Positions 1 to 6,998 of a stretch of DNA of 64,000 nucleotides are shown in pieces (positions within the stretch are counted from its first letter, which is position 1; each line of letters starts with the position of its first letter). Made by a program: the position numbers and the translations under genes. The stretch spans positions 7,604-71,603 of the forward strand of contig NZ_JOFH01000033.1 in the NCBI RefSeq assembly GCF_000721235.1, written 5' to 3'. The notes under the pieces were generated by a model. That model did not search any database. It was not told the DNA's origin and saw only the letters and a program-made list of their open reading frames with translations. This DNA comes from Streptomyces olivaceus. GTDB lineage: Bacteria; Actinomycetota; Actinomycetes; Streptomycetales; Streptomycetaceae.

Positions 1-47
1 TGCCCAGGAACGGAGCGAACGCATGACGACCGCCGCATCGTCAGGCT

Positions 48-129
48 GAGATTGGACACTTTGTCCCGCTTAAATGGTGGCTTCAGCAGGGAGTTTGTCG
101 GGCGAAGGTGGGACAGACTGTCCAATCTC
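48..129. repeat. Long imperfect inverted repeat
   Basis: Bases 48-67 and 110-129 are 20-bp inverted arms matching at 18 of 20 positions. The outer part GAGATTGGACA / TGTCCAATCTC and the inner TGTCCC / GGGACA match exactly. The 42-base spacer has no obvious content. The structure ends 5 bases before the stop of the minus-strand gene at 134, so it could act as its terminator. The length and dyad shape also fit a small mobile-element end (inference). Bases 1-47 hold nothing I can support. Confidence 0.6.
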
Positions 130-133
130 CGGG

Positions 134-1066
134 TTACCCACCGGAGAGGGCTCGGTGGATGTCCTGGAGTATGGCGGTGGGGTGGTACAGGGGGGCCGTG
201 GCGGGGAAGCGGAGGAGGCGGTGGACCTCCGGGCAGTGGGCGATCTCGTTGAAGCGGGCCAGGTCCCGGCGGTGGGAGTCGCGGCTGCCGTGATAGGCGT
301 AGCCCTCGATCTCGACCGCCAGCCCCTGGGCACGGAAGAAGAAGTCCAGGTAGCGGCGTCGTCCGTCCCGTGTACGCACCTCGGCCTGCGTTTCGGGGTG
401 CAGACCGGCGTCGTGCATGCGGAGCCGGGCGACGGTCTCCGCCGGGGAACCGGCGCCGAGGTCCACGAGGCTCAGCCATTGCCGCGCCCTGGTGCCTCCG
501 AGGAGCGGCCCCGCGAGCGCGGTGGTGAGGGAGGGGCGGGTGGTGAGCGGTGGCCGGGGGACGCCTTCGAACCTGCGCCGGGTGAGGGCCGACTCGACGG
601 CGACCAGGGCGTCGTCCCGGGGCCCGGAGCGCAGCAGATCGCCGAGAGTACGGGCGACGGACGTGATCCGCAGCCGGCGCGGCCCCACCGTCTCCACCTC
701 GGTGTCGGCGAGTGGGAGGCGGTGGACGTTGACACCCGTCAGCCTTCGGCGGGACGTCAGGCCCGGGTCCGTGAACTCGACGCGTTCGGGTGCCGCGCTT
801 CCCAACTGCTCGATGGCCCAGAGCCGGGCGGACGTACGGTGGCTCACGACCAGCTCGGGATGCATGAGCTGGGCCGCCTTCAGGCGGAGGTCGAGATCGA
901 CCGCGGTCGACCGCTCGGCCCAGGCGCCGTGCCGCAGCGGGACCCAGCCTTCGTCCTGCAACCGGCGTGACAGCGAGGACCGGGGCCAACCCGCCTTCAG
1001 GGCGCGGGTGGTGAGCAGGACGCCGGACTCGACGAGGGTGCGCAGGTCTGTGCGTTCCGGTTCCAC
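134..1066 (-). CDS. AbiEi-like / DUF559-domain protein of unknown function
   Basis: 310 residues. The first ~80 residues resemble the winged-helix 'AbiEi antitoxin' N-terminal domain found in many actinobacterial proteins. Residues ~225-300 look like a DUF559 (Vsr-like endonuclease fold) domain, with RYLDFFF followed by LAVEIEGYAYHG and RRDLARFNEI; the Asp and Glu there are candidate metal ligands. No AbiEii-like toxin partner lies next to it, so it should not be called a toxin-antitoxin system. The GTG start at 1066 is only 4 bases after the stop of the DUF5753 remnant on the same strand, which suggests former translational coupling to that now broken gene. No good Shine-Dalgarno sequence is seen. 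Function unknown; possibly DNA-related (inference). Confidence 0.75.
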   Translation of the reverse strand: MEPERTDLRTLVESGVLLTTRALKAGWPRSSLSRRLQDEGWVPLRHGAWAERSTAVDLDLRLKAAQLMHPELVVSHRTSARLWAIEQLGSAAPERVEFTDPGLTSRRRLTGVNVHRLPLADTEVETVGPRRLRITSVARTLGDLLRSGPRDDALVAVESALTRRRFEGVPRPPLTTRPSLTTALAGPLLGGTRARQWLSLVDLGAGSPAETVARLRMHDAGLHPETQAEVRTRDGRRRYLDFFFRAQGLAVEIEGYAYHGSRDSHRRDLARFNEIAHCPEVHRLLRFPATAPLYHPTAILQDIHRALSGG

Positions 1067-1070
1067 GGCG

Positions 1071-1352
1071 TCAGGATGCCGTGCGAGCGCCGAACAGGTC
1101 CGCCCTTGTGGACAACCTCCCGGAGGCCTCAGCCGCTTTCTCGATCATGGCGAGGGACGCCTCCGGCGGCAGAGCGGCGGCCCTGGGCCGATCGTATGCC
1201 TTGCGGTACTGCTCGACGAGGCCCGGTTCGTCGATGGTGTCACCGCTCTACGGAGACTCGGTGTCGACCGGCGGCGGGGCATCGGTGAAGGACGAGGCCT
1301 TCGCTGTGCCGTGCATCAGCGGATGAGCGCCGCAGTTCAACGGCAGCTCTTG
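1071..1352 (-). pseudogene. C-terminal remnant of an XRE-DUF5753 regulator
   Basis: The reading frame ending at the TGA at 1071-1073 encodes the C-terminal third of a DUF5753 protein. GAHPLMHG and SFTDAP are followed, after one in-frame TAG at 1248-1250, by SGDTIDEPGLVEQYRKAYD and LPPEASLAMIEKAAE. These are the usual last motifs of the family. The helix-turn-helix and the first two thirds of the domain are missing: similarity stops at about 1350, where an opposite-strand remnant begins. The gene is therefore doubly broken (5' deletion and nonsense codon). An intact family member is present at 23366-24223. Confidence 0.75.
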
Positions 1353-1586
1353 AGGACGCCGGTACGGGTACGGGTGTTCAGGGGGGCGGGGGTGCCTACG
1401 CGTGTTGAGGTCGCCGATCCGGCCAAGGGTGCTCTGCCGGTCCTCCACCGGGCTCGTGCCGAGGACGAGTTCGGGCGCGGGATGTCGTTGGTCGACGCGG
1501 TGGCGTGCGGGTGGGGTGTGGAGTGCGGGGCGGCCGGTGGGAAGACGGTGTGGTGCGAGGTGGGTGGGACGGGGCCCGCCGACTGA
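1353..1586 (+). pseudogene. C-terminal remnant of a SpoIIAB-like ATP-binding (HATPase) protein
   Basis: This frame ends at the TGA at 1584-1586 and encodes RTPVRVRVFRG, RVEVAD, LPVLHRARAEDEFGRGMSLV, GWGVE and GGKTVWCEV. That is the order of the C-terminal ATP-lid and G2 motifs of Streptomyces anti-sigma-factor-like serine kinases (HATPase_c_2). The N-terminal half, including the N box, is absent, and no start codon with a ribosome-binding site fits. In Streptomyces such kinases are often divergent from XRE-DUF5753 genes. Here both partners keep only their 3' ends, meeting at ~1350, as expected after one deletion spanning both 5' halves. Confidence 0.75.
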
Positions 1587-1598
1587 CGGGGACGCAAG

Positions 1599-1634
1599 CG
1601 GCCGCGGCGGCTCCCCTCCGCGCCGCCGCGGCCG
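1599..1634. terminator. Bidirectional terminator hairpin downstream of afsS
   Basis: Perfect 12-bp arms CGGCCGCGGCGG (1599-1610) and CCGCCGCGGCCG (1623-1634) around a 12-base loop. It lies between the afsS stop (1655, minus strand) and the end of the plus-strand kinase remnant (1586). Confidence 0.75.
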
Positions 1635-1654
1635 ATCCCCGTGTGGAGGAAGGT

Positions 1655-1849
1655 CTACTTGCCGTTGCCGTCCGGGTCCAGGGCGGGCGGGGCCGGCATC
1701 TGGTTGTCCAGCGTGGTGACGGTGTCGTCGTCCTTGGCCGGCGGCGTCGGCATCTGGTTGTCCAGCGTGGTGACGGTGCCGTCCTCGGCCGGCGGCGTGG
1801 GCATCTGGTTGTCCAGCGGCTTGACCTGCGTGGCCTTCTGCTCGCTCAT
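1655..1849 (-). CDS. afsS: AfsS, small sigma-factor-like activator of secondary metabolism
   Basis: 64 residues; S. coelicolor AfsS has 63. It has three tandem copies of a DNQMP repeat: LDNQMPTPPAEDGTVTT (residues 12-28), LDNQMPTPPAKDDDTVTT (29-46) and LDNQMPAPPA (47-56), then an acidic tail. This repeat pattern and the position directly downstream of afsR on the same strand identify it. In known systems AfsR activates afsS, and AfsS raises antibiotic production by an unclear mechanism. The start is ATG 1849 with GAGGAG about 9 bases upstream; the frame stays open further upstream to 2035, but that extension has no ribosome-binding site and no family similarity. Its own leader carries a strong hairpin (1890-1935). 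Confidence 0.9.
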   Translation of the reverse strand: MSEQKATQVKPLDNQMPTPPAEDGTVTTLDNQMPTPPAKDDDTVTTLDNQMPAPPALDPDGNGK

Positions 1850-1889
1850 CGGTTCGTACTCCTCTGCTACGACGAGGTGGGCGCGTGCT

Positions 1890-1935
1890 GAACGCCCGTC
1901 CGGAAGCTCCCCCGAGGGCCGCCGGACGGGCGTTC
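1890..1935 (-). promoter_or_regulatory. Hairpin in the afsS leader
   Basis: Perfect 14-bp arms GAACGCCCGTCCGG (1890-1903) and CCGGACGGGCGTTC (1922-1935), 18-base loop, located 41-86 bases upstream of the afsS start. A -10-like TAGGGT (minus strand, 1949-1944) sits just upstream, which would put the hairpin at the very 5' end of the afsS mRNA. It could be the afsR terminator, a transcript-stabilising structure or an attenuator. Confidence 0.55.
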
Positions 1936-2069
1936 GGAGCCGAACCCTAACCCGGTCGGCTCCCCCGTTGGCCGTCTGCCCCCCGACACGACGGCCTGGC
2001 GACAGGAAGCATCGCGGAGGGGGATAAACGAACACTGAACGGCGTTGTTTCGCGCGGCGTCCGGTCTGC
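1936..2069 (-). promoter_or_regulatory. afsR-afsS intergenic region with candidate AfsR/PHO-type direct repeats
   Basis: Read on the minus strand, the stretch at ~2043-2020 contains CGTTCAG followed by TGTTCGT, two GTTC cores 7 bases apart. AfsR and PhoP are known to bind GTTC-containing direct repeats in the afsS promoter, so this is a candidate site. A -10-like TAGGGT lies at 1949-1944. Spacing to a convincing -35 cannot be fixed by eye, so the assignment is tentative. Confidence 0.35.
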
Positions 2070-5048
2070 TCAGGCGGCGTCGACGGAGGCCAGCAGGGCG
2101 CGTACGGCGGCCGCCTCGTGGGCGCCGGTCTCCTCGTAGAGCTTGAGTGCCTCGCGCCAGCAGGCCCTCGCCCGGTCCGCCTGTCCCAGCGCGGCGAGCG
2201 AACGCCCGAGGAGCGTGAGGACGTTGCCGCGCATCCGGTCGCCGCCGATGCACCCGACGGCCAGGGCCTGTTCGGCGTGCTGGGCGGCCTGCGGCGGGCG
2301 GCGGGCCGCCAGGTGCGCCTCGGCGATACGGAAGTGGGTGGTGCCCTCCCACAGGCGCTGGCGGTGGTTCACGAAGACGGTCAGCGCGTCGTTGTACTGG
2401 CCGAGCGCCTCGGTGTGCCGTCCGGCCTCGGTCAGCGCCATGGCCAGCGCGTAGTGGCCGTTGGCCAGCCGCACCGTCCGGCCCAGGGTGGCGAGCAGGG
2501 CGAGCCCGTCGCGGGCGATCTCGACGGCCTTGCCGACGTTGCCCATGGCCAGATGCGCACGCGACAGGTTGAAGGACGTCGTCGCCTCGCCCGCGCGGTT
2601 GCCCGCCTCGCTGAAACCGCGGATGGCCCGGTCGAAGAAGTCCTTGCCGTCCGCGTACCGGTGCTGGTGCAGGGAGATGAGCCCGCGGTCGTTCGCCGCC
2701 CAGCTGCCCGCGGCGACGTCCTCGGACCGGGCGGCGCACTCCAGGGCGAGGCTCGCCTCCTCCTCCGCGCGGCGGATGCGGCCGGTGACGAGGAGGACGT
2801 TGGTGAGCGTCGTCCGCGCCCGGCCCTCCGTGCGCCGGTCCCCGGCGAGCCGGGCCGCCTCGCACACCGCGTCGGCCGTGGCCTCGTACTGCCGGGCGTT
2901 GGCGCCGGACTCGACCAGGTCCTTGGCCGCCCACAGGAGGTCCACCGCCCGCCGCAGCCGGTCCGTGCCCACGGACTGCCGGACCGAGGCCAGCAGGGAC
3001 TGCCCCTCCGTGTAGAGCCAGTCCCGAGCGGCCGAGCCGTCGGTGAAGCACAGGGCCTCGCTCTCGGTCTGCTCCAGGTGGTCCACCAGCCGGTCCCCGG
3101 GGCGCTCCAACGCGTAGATCCCGGCCGCCGTGGCCAGGTAGAAGTCCAGCAGCCGCGACAGCGCCGCGCCCCGCTCGGCCGGCGGGTGCTCGTCGCGTTC
3201 CGCGCACGCACGCGCGTAGAGCCGGACCAGGTCGTGGAAGCGGTAGCGGCCCGGCGCCGCCGATTCGAGCAGCGACGTGTCCACCAGCGCTTCCAGGAGG
3301 TCCTCCGTCCGCCGCGCCGGGAGGTCCAGGACCGCCGCCGCGGCCGCGAGGGAGATGTCCGGGCCGTCCGCCAGGCCCAGGAGGCGGAAGGCGCGGGCCT
3401 GGGCAGGTTCCAGCTGGCCGTAGCCCAGTTCGAAGGTGGCCTCGACGGCCAGGTCGCCGGCCTGCAGCTCGTCCAGGCGGCGCCGTTCGTCCGCCAGCTT
3501 CGCCGCGAGGACGGAGACGGTCCACGTGCGGCGCGCCGCGAGGCGGGACGCGGCGATCCGGATGGCGAGGGGCAGGAAGCCGCAGGCGCCCACCACGTCC
3601 AGGGCCGCCTCCCGCTCCGCGGCCACCCGCTCCTCGCCCACGATCCTCGTGAAGAGGGCCAGCGCCTCCTCGGGCGACATCACGTCCAGGTCGACCAGGT
3701 GCGCCCCGGCGAGGTCCACCATCCGCACCCGCGCCGTCACCAGCGCGGCGCAGCCGTCCGTGCCGGGCAGCAGCGGCCGTACCTGGGCGGCGTCCCGGGC
3801 GTTGTCGAGGAGGACGAGGACGCGGCGGCCGTCCAGGACGGAGCGGTAGAGGGCGGCCCGCTCCTCCAGGGAGTCCGGTATCGCCGAGTCGGCCGTGCCG
3901 AGGGCGCGCAGGAACGAGCCCAGCACCGTCTCCGGCTCCGCCGGCCGCGCGCCCGCGCCCTGGAGGTCGACGTACAGCTGCCCGTCCGGGAAGGCCGCCC
4001 GCGCCCGGTGGGCGACGTGCACCGCGAGGGTCGTCTTGCCGACGCCGCCGATGCCGGCCAGCGCGGAGACCGCCATCACGCGGCCGCCGGGCCCGGACCC
4101 GTCCCCGGACGCCGCCGCCAGTACGTCGCTCAGCTCGCGGACGAACGGCGCGCGGCCCGTGAAGTCGGGGACGGTGGCCGGCAGTTGCGCCGGCCGGACC
4201 GGGGGCGCCGCCGTCCCCGCGGCCGGCGTCGACGGTTCGGCCAGCGCCGGGTCGGCCCGCAGGATGCGCTGCTGGAGTTCCTGGAGGCCGGCGCGCGGGT
4301 CGACGCCCAGCTCGTCGGCGAGCAGCCGGCGCGTGTCCGCGTAGACCGCGAGGGCCTCCGCCTGGCGTCCGCTGCGGTACAGGGCCAGCATCAGCAGCTC
4401 GCGCAGGCGTTCGCGCAGGGGGTGCGCCGCCGTCAGCGCCGTCAGTTCCGAGACCGCCTCCGCGTGGCCGCCCTGCTCCAGGTCCAGCTCCAGGCAGGTT
4501 TCGGTGAGTTGGAGCCGCCACTCCTCCAGCCGGACGCGCTGCCCCTCCGCGTACGGTCCCGGTACGCCGGCCAGGACCTCGCCGTCCCACAGGGCCAGCG
4601 CGTCGCGCAGGGCGTCACGGGCACCGGCGAAGTCCCCGGCGCCGCGCGCCTTCTCCGCCCCGGCGGCCAGGTCCTGGGCCGCCGAGAGGTCCAACGCCCC
4701 GTCGGCGAGGCCCCGTACGGCGTACCCGCCCGACTCGCTCACCAGGACCCCGGGGTCCAGGACCTTCCGCAGCCGGGACGCGTACGTCCGGACCGCCGCC
4801 AGCGCCTGCGAGGGCGGCTCCTCGCCCCACAGCGCGTCGATCAGCTCGGCCGCCGTGGCCGTACGGCCCTCGCGCAGCAGCAGGGCGGCCAGCAGCGCGC
4901 GCTGCTGGGGCGATCCGGTGGCCAGCGGCTGTCCGCCGCGCCAGGCACGCACCGGCCCGAGCACGCCGAAGCGGAGCGCGGCCGACCCGTCCGGTTGTGC
5001 CGGGGATCCGGAATGCCGCTGCTCCGGAACCCGCGGTCCACCGTCCAT
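2070..5048 (-). CDS. afsR: AfsR, SARP-type NB-ARC/TPR global regulator
   Basis: 992 residues (S. coelicolor AfsR has 993). Domains in order: OmpR-like winged helix (~20-105, SPQQRALLAALLLREG and VRTYASRLRKVLDPG), bacterial transcriptional activation domain (~110-260), NB-ARC ATPase (~290-600; Walker A GIGGVGKTT with Lys338, Walker B RVLVLLDNA), and C-terminal tetratricopeptide repeats (~690-990). It integrates Ser/Thr kinase signals (AfsK in S. coelicolor) and activates afsS. The frame is open to 5153, but ATG 5048 has AGGGGGGA 5 bases upstream and begins MDGGPRVPEQ, giving the family length, so I chose it. The next gene on this strand is afsS, 220 bases away. The complete protein shows no sign of damage. 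Confidence 0.93.
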   Translation of the reverse strand: MDGGPRVPEQRHSGSPAQPDGSAALRFGVLGPVRAWRGGQPLATGSPQQRALLAALLLREGRTATAAELIDALWGEEPPSQALAAVRTYASRLRKVLDPGVLVSESGGYAVRGLADGALDLSAAQDLAAGAEKARGAGDFAGARDALRDALALWDGEVLAGVPGPYAEGQRVRLEEWRLQLTETCLELDLEQGGHAEAVSELTALTAAHPLRERLRELLMLALYRSGRQAEALAVYADTRRLLADELGVDPRAGLQELQQRILRADPALAEPSTPAAGTAAPPVRPAQLPATVPDFTGRAPFVRELSDVLAAASGDGSGPGGRVMAVSALAGIGGVGKTTLAVHVAHRARAAFPDGQLYVDLQGAGARPAEPETVLGSFLRALGTADSAIPDSLEERAALYRSVLDGRRVLVLLDNARDAAQVRPLLPGTDGCAALVTARVRMVDLAGAHLVDLDVMSPEEALALFTRIVGEERVAAEREAALDVVGACGFLPLAIRIAASRLAARRTWTVSVLAAKLADERRRLDELQAGDLAVEATFELGYGQLEPAQARAFRLLGLADGPDISLAAAAAVLDLPARRTEDLLEALVDTSLLESAAPGRYRFHDLVRLYARACAERDEHPPAERGAALSRLLDFYLATAAGIYALERPGDRLVDHLEQTESEALCFTDGSAARDWLYTEGQSLLASVRQSVGTDRLRRAVDLLWAAKDLVESGANARQYEATADAVCEAARLAGDRRTEGRARTTLTNVLLVTGRIRRAEEEASLALECAARSEDVAAGSWAANDRGLISLHQHRYADGKDFFDRAIRGFSEAGNRAGEATTSFNLSRAHLAMGNVGKAVEIARDGLALLATLGRTVRLANGHYALAMALTEAGRHTEALGQYNDALTVFVNHRQRLWEGTTHFRIAEAHLAARRPPQAAQHAEQALAVGCIGGDRMRGNVLTLLGRSLAALGQADRARACWREALKLYEETGAHEAAAVRALLASVDAA

Positions 5049-5197
5049 GCCGTCCCCCCTGGAGCCTGTCCGACCATTCCCGTCTGCCCGGCGACGCCGC
5101 GCACCTGGACATCCTGAGCAACCAGGCCAGTTTGCCTTGTCCATACCGACCACGTCAGCTGTGGGGGATGCCGATCACAGGTTCCTCACCTGCTCCC

Positions 5198-5644
5198 TTA
5201 CCCATCCAGCTCCACCCGTACCGTCAGTAGCCCCGACCCGACGCCCATCGCCCGCACCGCCATGCTGTTGAAGCGGGGGAGGCGGCGCAGGCGTGCCTGC
5301 GGGTCGTCGTCGGGCAGGAGGTGGGCGGTGCCCGGGTGCCAGCGGCCCCGGATGCGGACCCGGACGCGGGGGTCGGCCCGGACGTTGCGGATGTACTGCG
5401 AGCGCTCGCCGAACTCCGACACCAGCCAGAAGGAGCCGCCCTCCCGGCGCCCGCCCACCGGTGTGCGGCGGGGGAGGCCGGAGACGCGTCCGGTGGTCTC
5501 CAGGAGGGTCTGGCCGGGCAGGCGGCGCATGACCGCGTTCAGGCGGCGCTGGAGGGCCGTGACGTTCCGGTACTTCTTCTCGGGGTCGGGCGACTTCGAT
5601 CGCGCGTCCGGCTGCGGCTTCGGCTGCGGCTGCGAATTCGACAT
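5198..5644 (-). CDS. Ddn-like F420H2-dependent nitroreductase/quinone reductase family protein
   Basis: 148 residues, typical of the deazaflavin-dependent reductase family (TIGR00026). Visible family motifs: LLETTGRVSGLPRRTPVGG (phosphate/F420 binding), GGSFWLVSEFGERSQYIRNV, and ADPRVRVRIRGRWHPGTAHLL. These proteins transfer hydride from reduced F420 to quinones or nitro compounds. The N-terminal ~20 residues are Gln/Pro/Lys-rich and probably disordered. The F420 biosynthesis gene fbiC lies 3 kb away, which supports an F420-linked role. Start ATG 5644. The true substrate cannot be read from sequence. Confidence 0.85.
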   Translation of the reverse strand: MSNSQPQPKPQPDARSKSPDPEKKYRNVTALQRRLNAVMRRLPGQTLLETTGRVSGLPRRTPVGGRREGGSFWLVSEFGERSQYIRNVRADPRVRVRIRGRWHPGTAHLLPDDDPQARLRRLPRFNSMAVRAMGVGSGLLTVRVELDG

Positions 5645-5711
5645 CGTTCGTTCACGCTCCCGTCTCTCGGGTCTCCATGTTCCCGGAAAACGTCAGGGAG
5701 CGGGGCGTGAC

Positions 5712-6545
5712 TTGACCGGACGGACGGGTGGTGCGGGTGTGCGGGTGGTGACCTGGAATCTGTGGTGGCGGTTCGGTCCCTGGGCCGACCGGCGAAAGGC
5801 GATCCTCGCCGTGCTGCGCGAGCTGGAGCCCGATGCCGTCGGGCTCCAGGAAGTCTGGTCGGTGGACGGCGGGGAGAACCTCGCGGCATGGCTGGCGGAC
5901 GAACTCGGCCTGCACTGCGCCTGGGCGCCCTCGCCCGCCCCGGGGCGCTGGCAGCGGCGGGTCGGTGACGACACGGTCGGCATCGGCACCGCGGTGCTCA
6001 GCCGCCGGCCGGTCGTGGAGCGGGCGGTACTGCGGCTGCCCGCGCCCGCGGAACTCGACGACGGGCGGCTGGCGTTGTACGCCCGGATCGACGCCCCCGG
6101 GCATCCGGTGCCCTTCTTCACCGCGCACTTCACCTCGGGCCGGGCCGCCTCGGCGGTGCGCCGGGAGCAGGCGGCCGCCCTCGCCGGGTTCGTCGCCGCG
6201 CACCGGCACGGCACCGCTCACCCGCCCGTCGTCACCGGCGACCTCAACGCCCGCTCCGATTCGCCGGAGGTCCGGCTGCTGCGGGCCGGAGGCGGGCTGC
6301 GCGACGTCTGGGAGCACGCCGAGCCGGGCGCGCCGTCCCGTACCTGGGACACCGCCAACCCGTACGTGGCGGACGTGGACGCGGACGGCGGGCCGGGCAC
6401 GCGGATCGACCACGTCCACGTGGGCCCGCCCGGCCCCGGCGGCCTCGGCCGGGTCCGGGCGGTGCGGCGGGCCGGTGCGGGCCCCGTCGGCGGCGTCTGG
6501 CCCTCCGACCACGCCGCGGTCGTCGCCGACCTGACCGACGCCGGG
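5712..6545 (+). CDS. Endonuclease/exonuclease/phosphatase (EEP) family protein, 3' end unresolved
   Basis: About 278 recognisable residues with the EEP catalytic series: VTWNLWWRFG, DAVGLQEVW (Glu metal ligand), TAHFTSG, VVTGDLNA (catalytic Asp/Asn), RIDHVHVG, and WPSDHAAVVADL (Asp-His). It is probably a metal-dependent phosphodiesterase or nuclease. The start is probably TTG 5712, with GGGAG about 11 bases upstream; GTG 5739 just before VVTWN is the alternative. The end given here is the end of the domain. No stop follows in this frame: it stays open through a repeat tract and then antisense to the PHP gene until 8669. A natural stop may have been lost by an indel; TGA at 6551 in another frame would end it normally. 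Long G and C runs lie at 6802-6810, 6857-6864 and 6879-6886. Confidence 0.7.
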
Positions 6546-6998
6546 CGGGGTGAGCCGGGGGACGCCGGGCGGTCCGACCGGACCGGCGCCGGTCCGGTCG
6601 GACCGCCCGTCCGGCGCCGGTCAGGTCGGCCACCCGTCCGGCGCCGGGTATCGCGGTCGGGCCGACGTCGGGCGGGGTGGGCCCACCGACGGCGGGCGGT
6701 CGACCTGACCCACGCGGTGGGCGACCGGACCTATGCCGAGGGCGACCGGATCTACGCCGGGGGCGACTGGTCCCGCGCCAGGAGGCGACCGGACCCGCGC
6801 CGGGGGGGGGCAAGGACCACCCCAGGGGTGCCTGACCCACCCCAGGAGGCGACTGGCCCCCCCCGGGAGGTGACCGGACCCCCCCCGGGGAGCGACCGGA
6901 CCGGCGGCAAGTGGCGCGGCCGGGCTGACGTCGGGCGGGGTGGGGCGTCGGGCGGCGAGTGGGGCGGCCTGGCCGGCGCCGGGGAGGGCGCTCGGTGG
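6546..6998. repeat. Degenerate ~21-bp direct repeats and homopolymer runs between EEP and PHP genes
   Basis: No convincing gene. From ~6719 to 6910 a degenerate unit close to GCGACCGGACCYGCGCCGGG recurs about seven times (6721, 6742, 6763, 6785, 6849, 6870, 6891). A second repeat, GACGTCGGGCGGGGTGGG, flanks the block (6664 and 6927). Runs of nine G and eight C occur inside. The tract is prone to slippage and assembly error. Confidence 0.6.

Noticed and set aside
134-1586. Toxin-antitoxin or defence island reading of the first 1.6 kb because of the AbiEi-like domain
   Set aside because: No nucleotidyltransferase toxin partner; neighbours are decayed regulatory genes and afsS.
1867-4590. Long open frames on both strands over afsR (e.g. 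1867-4590 minus, 2118-5117 plus)
   Set aside because: Compositional shadows: third-position GC bias keeps other frames open. They have Arg/Gly/Pro-rich, domain-free translations, while the afsR frame matches a known family.
5049-5153. Upstream start for AfsR at 5153
   Set aside because: No ribosome-binding site and gives 35 extra residues not expected in the family; ATG 5048 has a strong Shine-Dalgarno and the family length.
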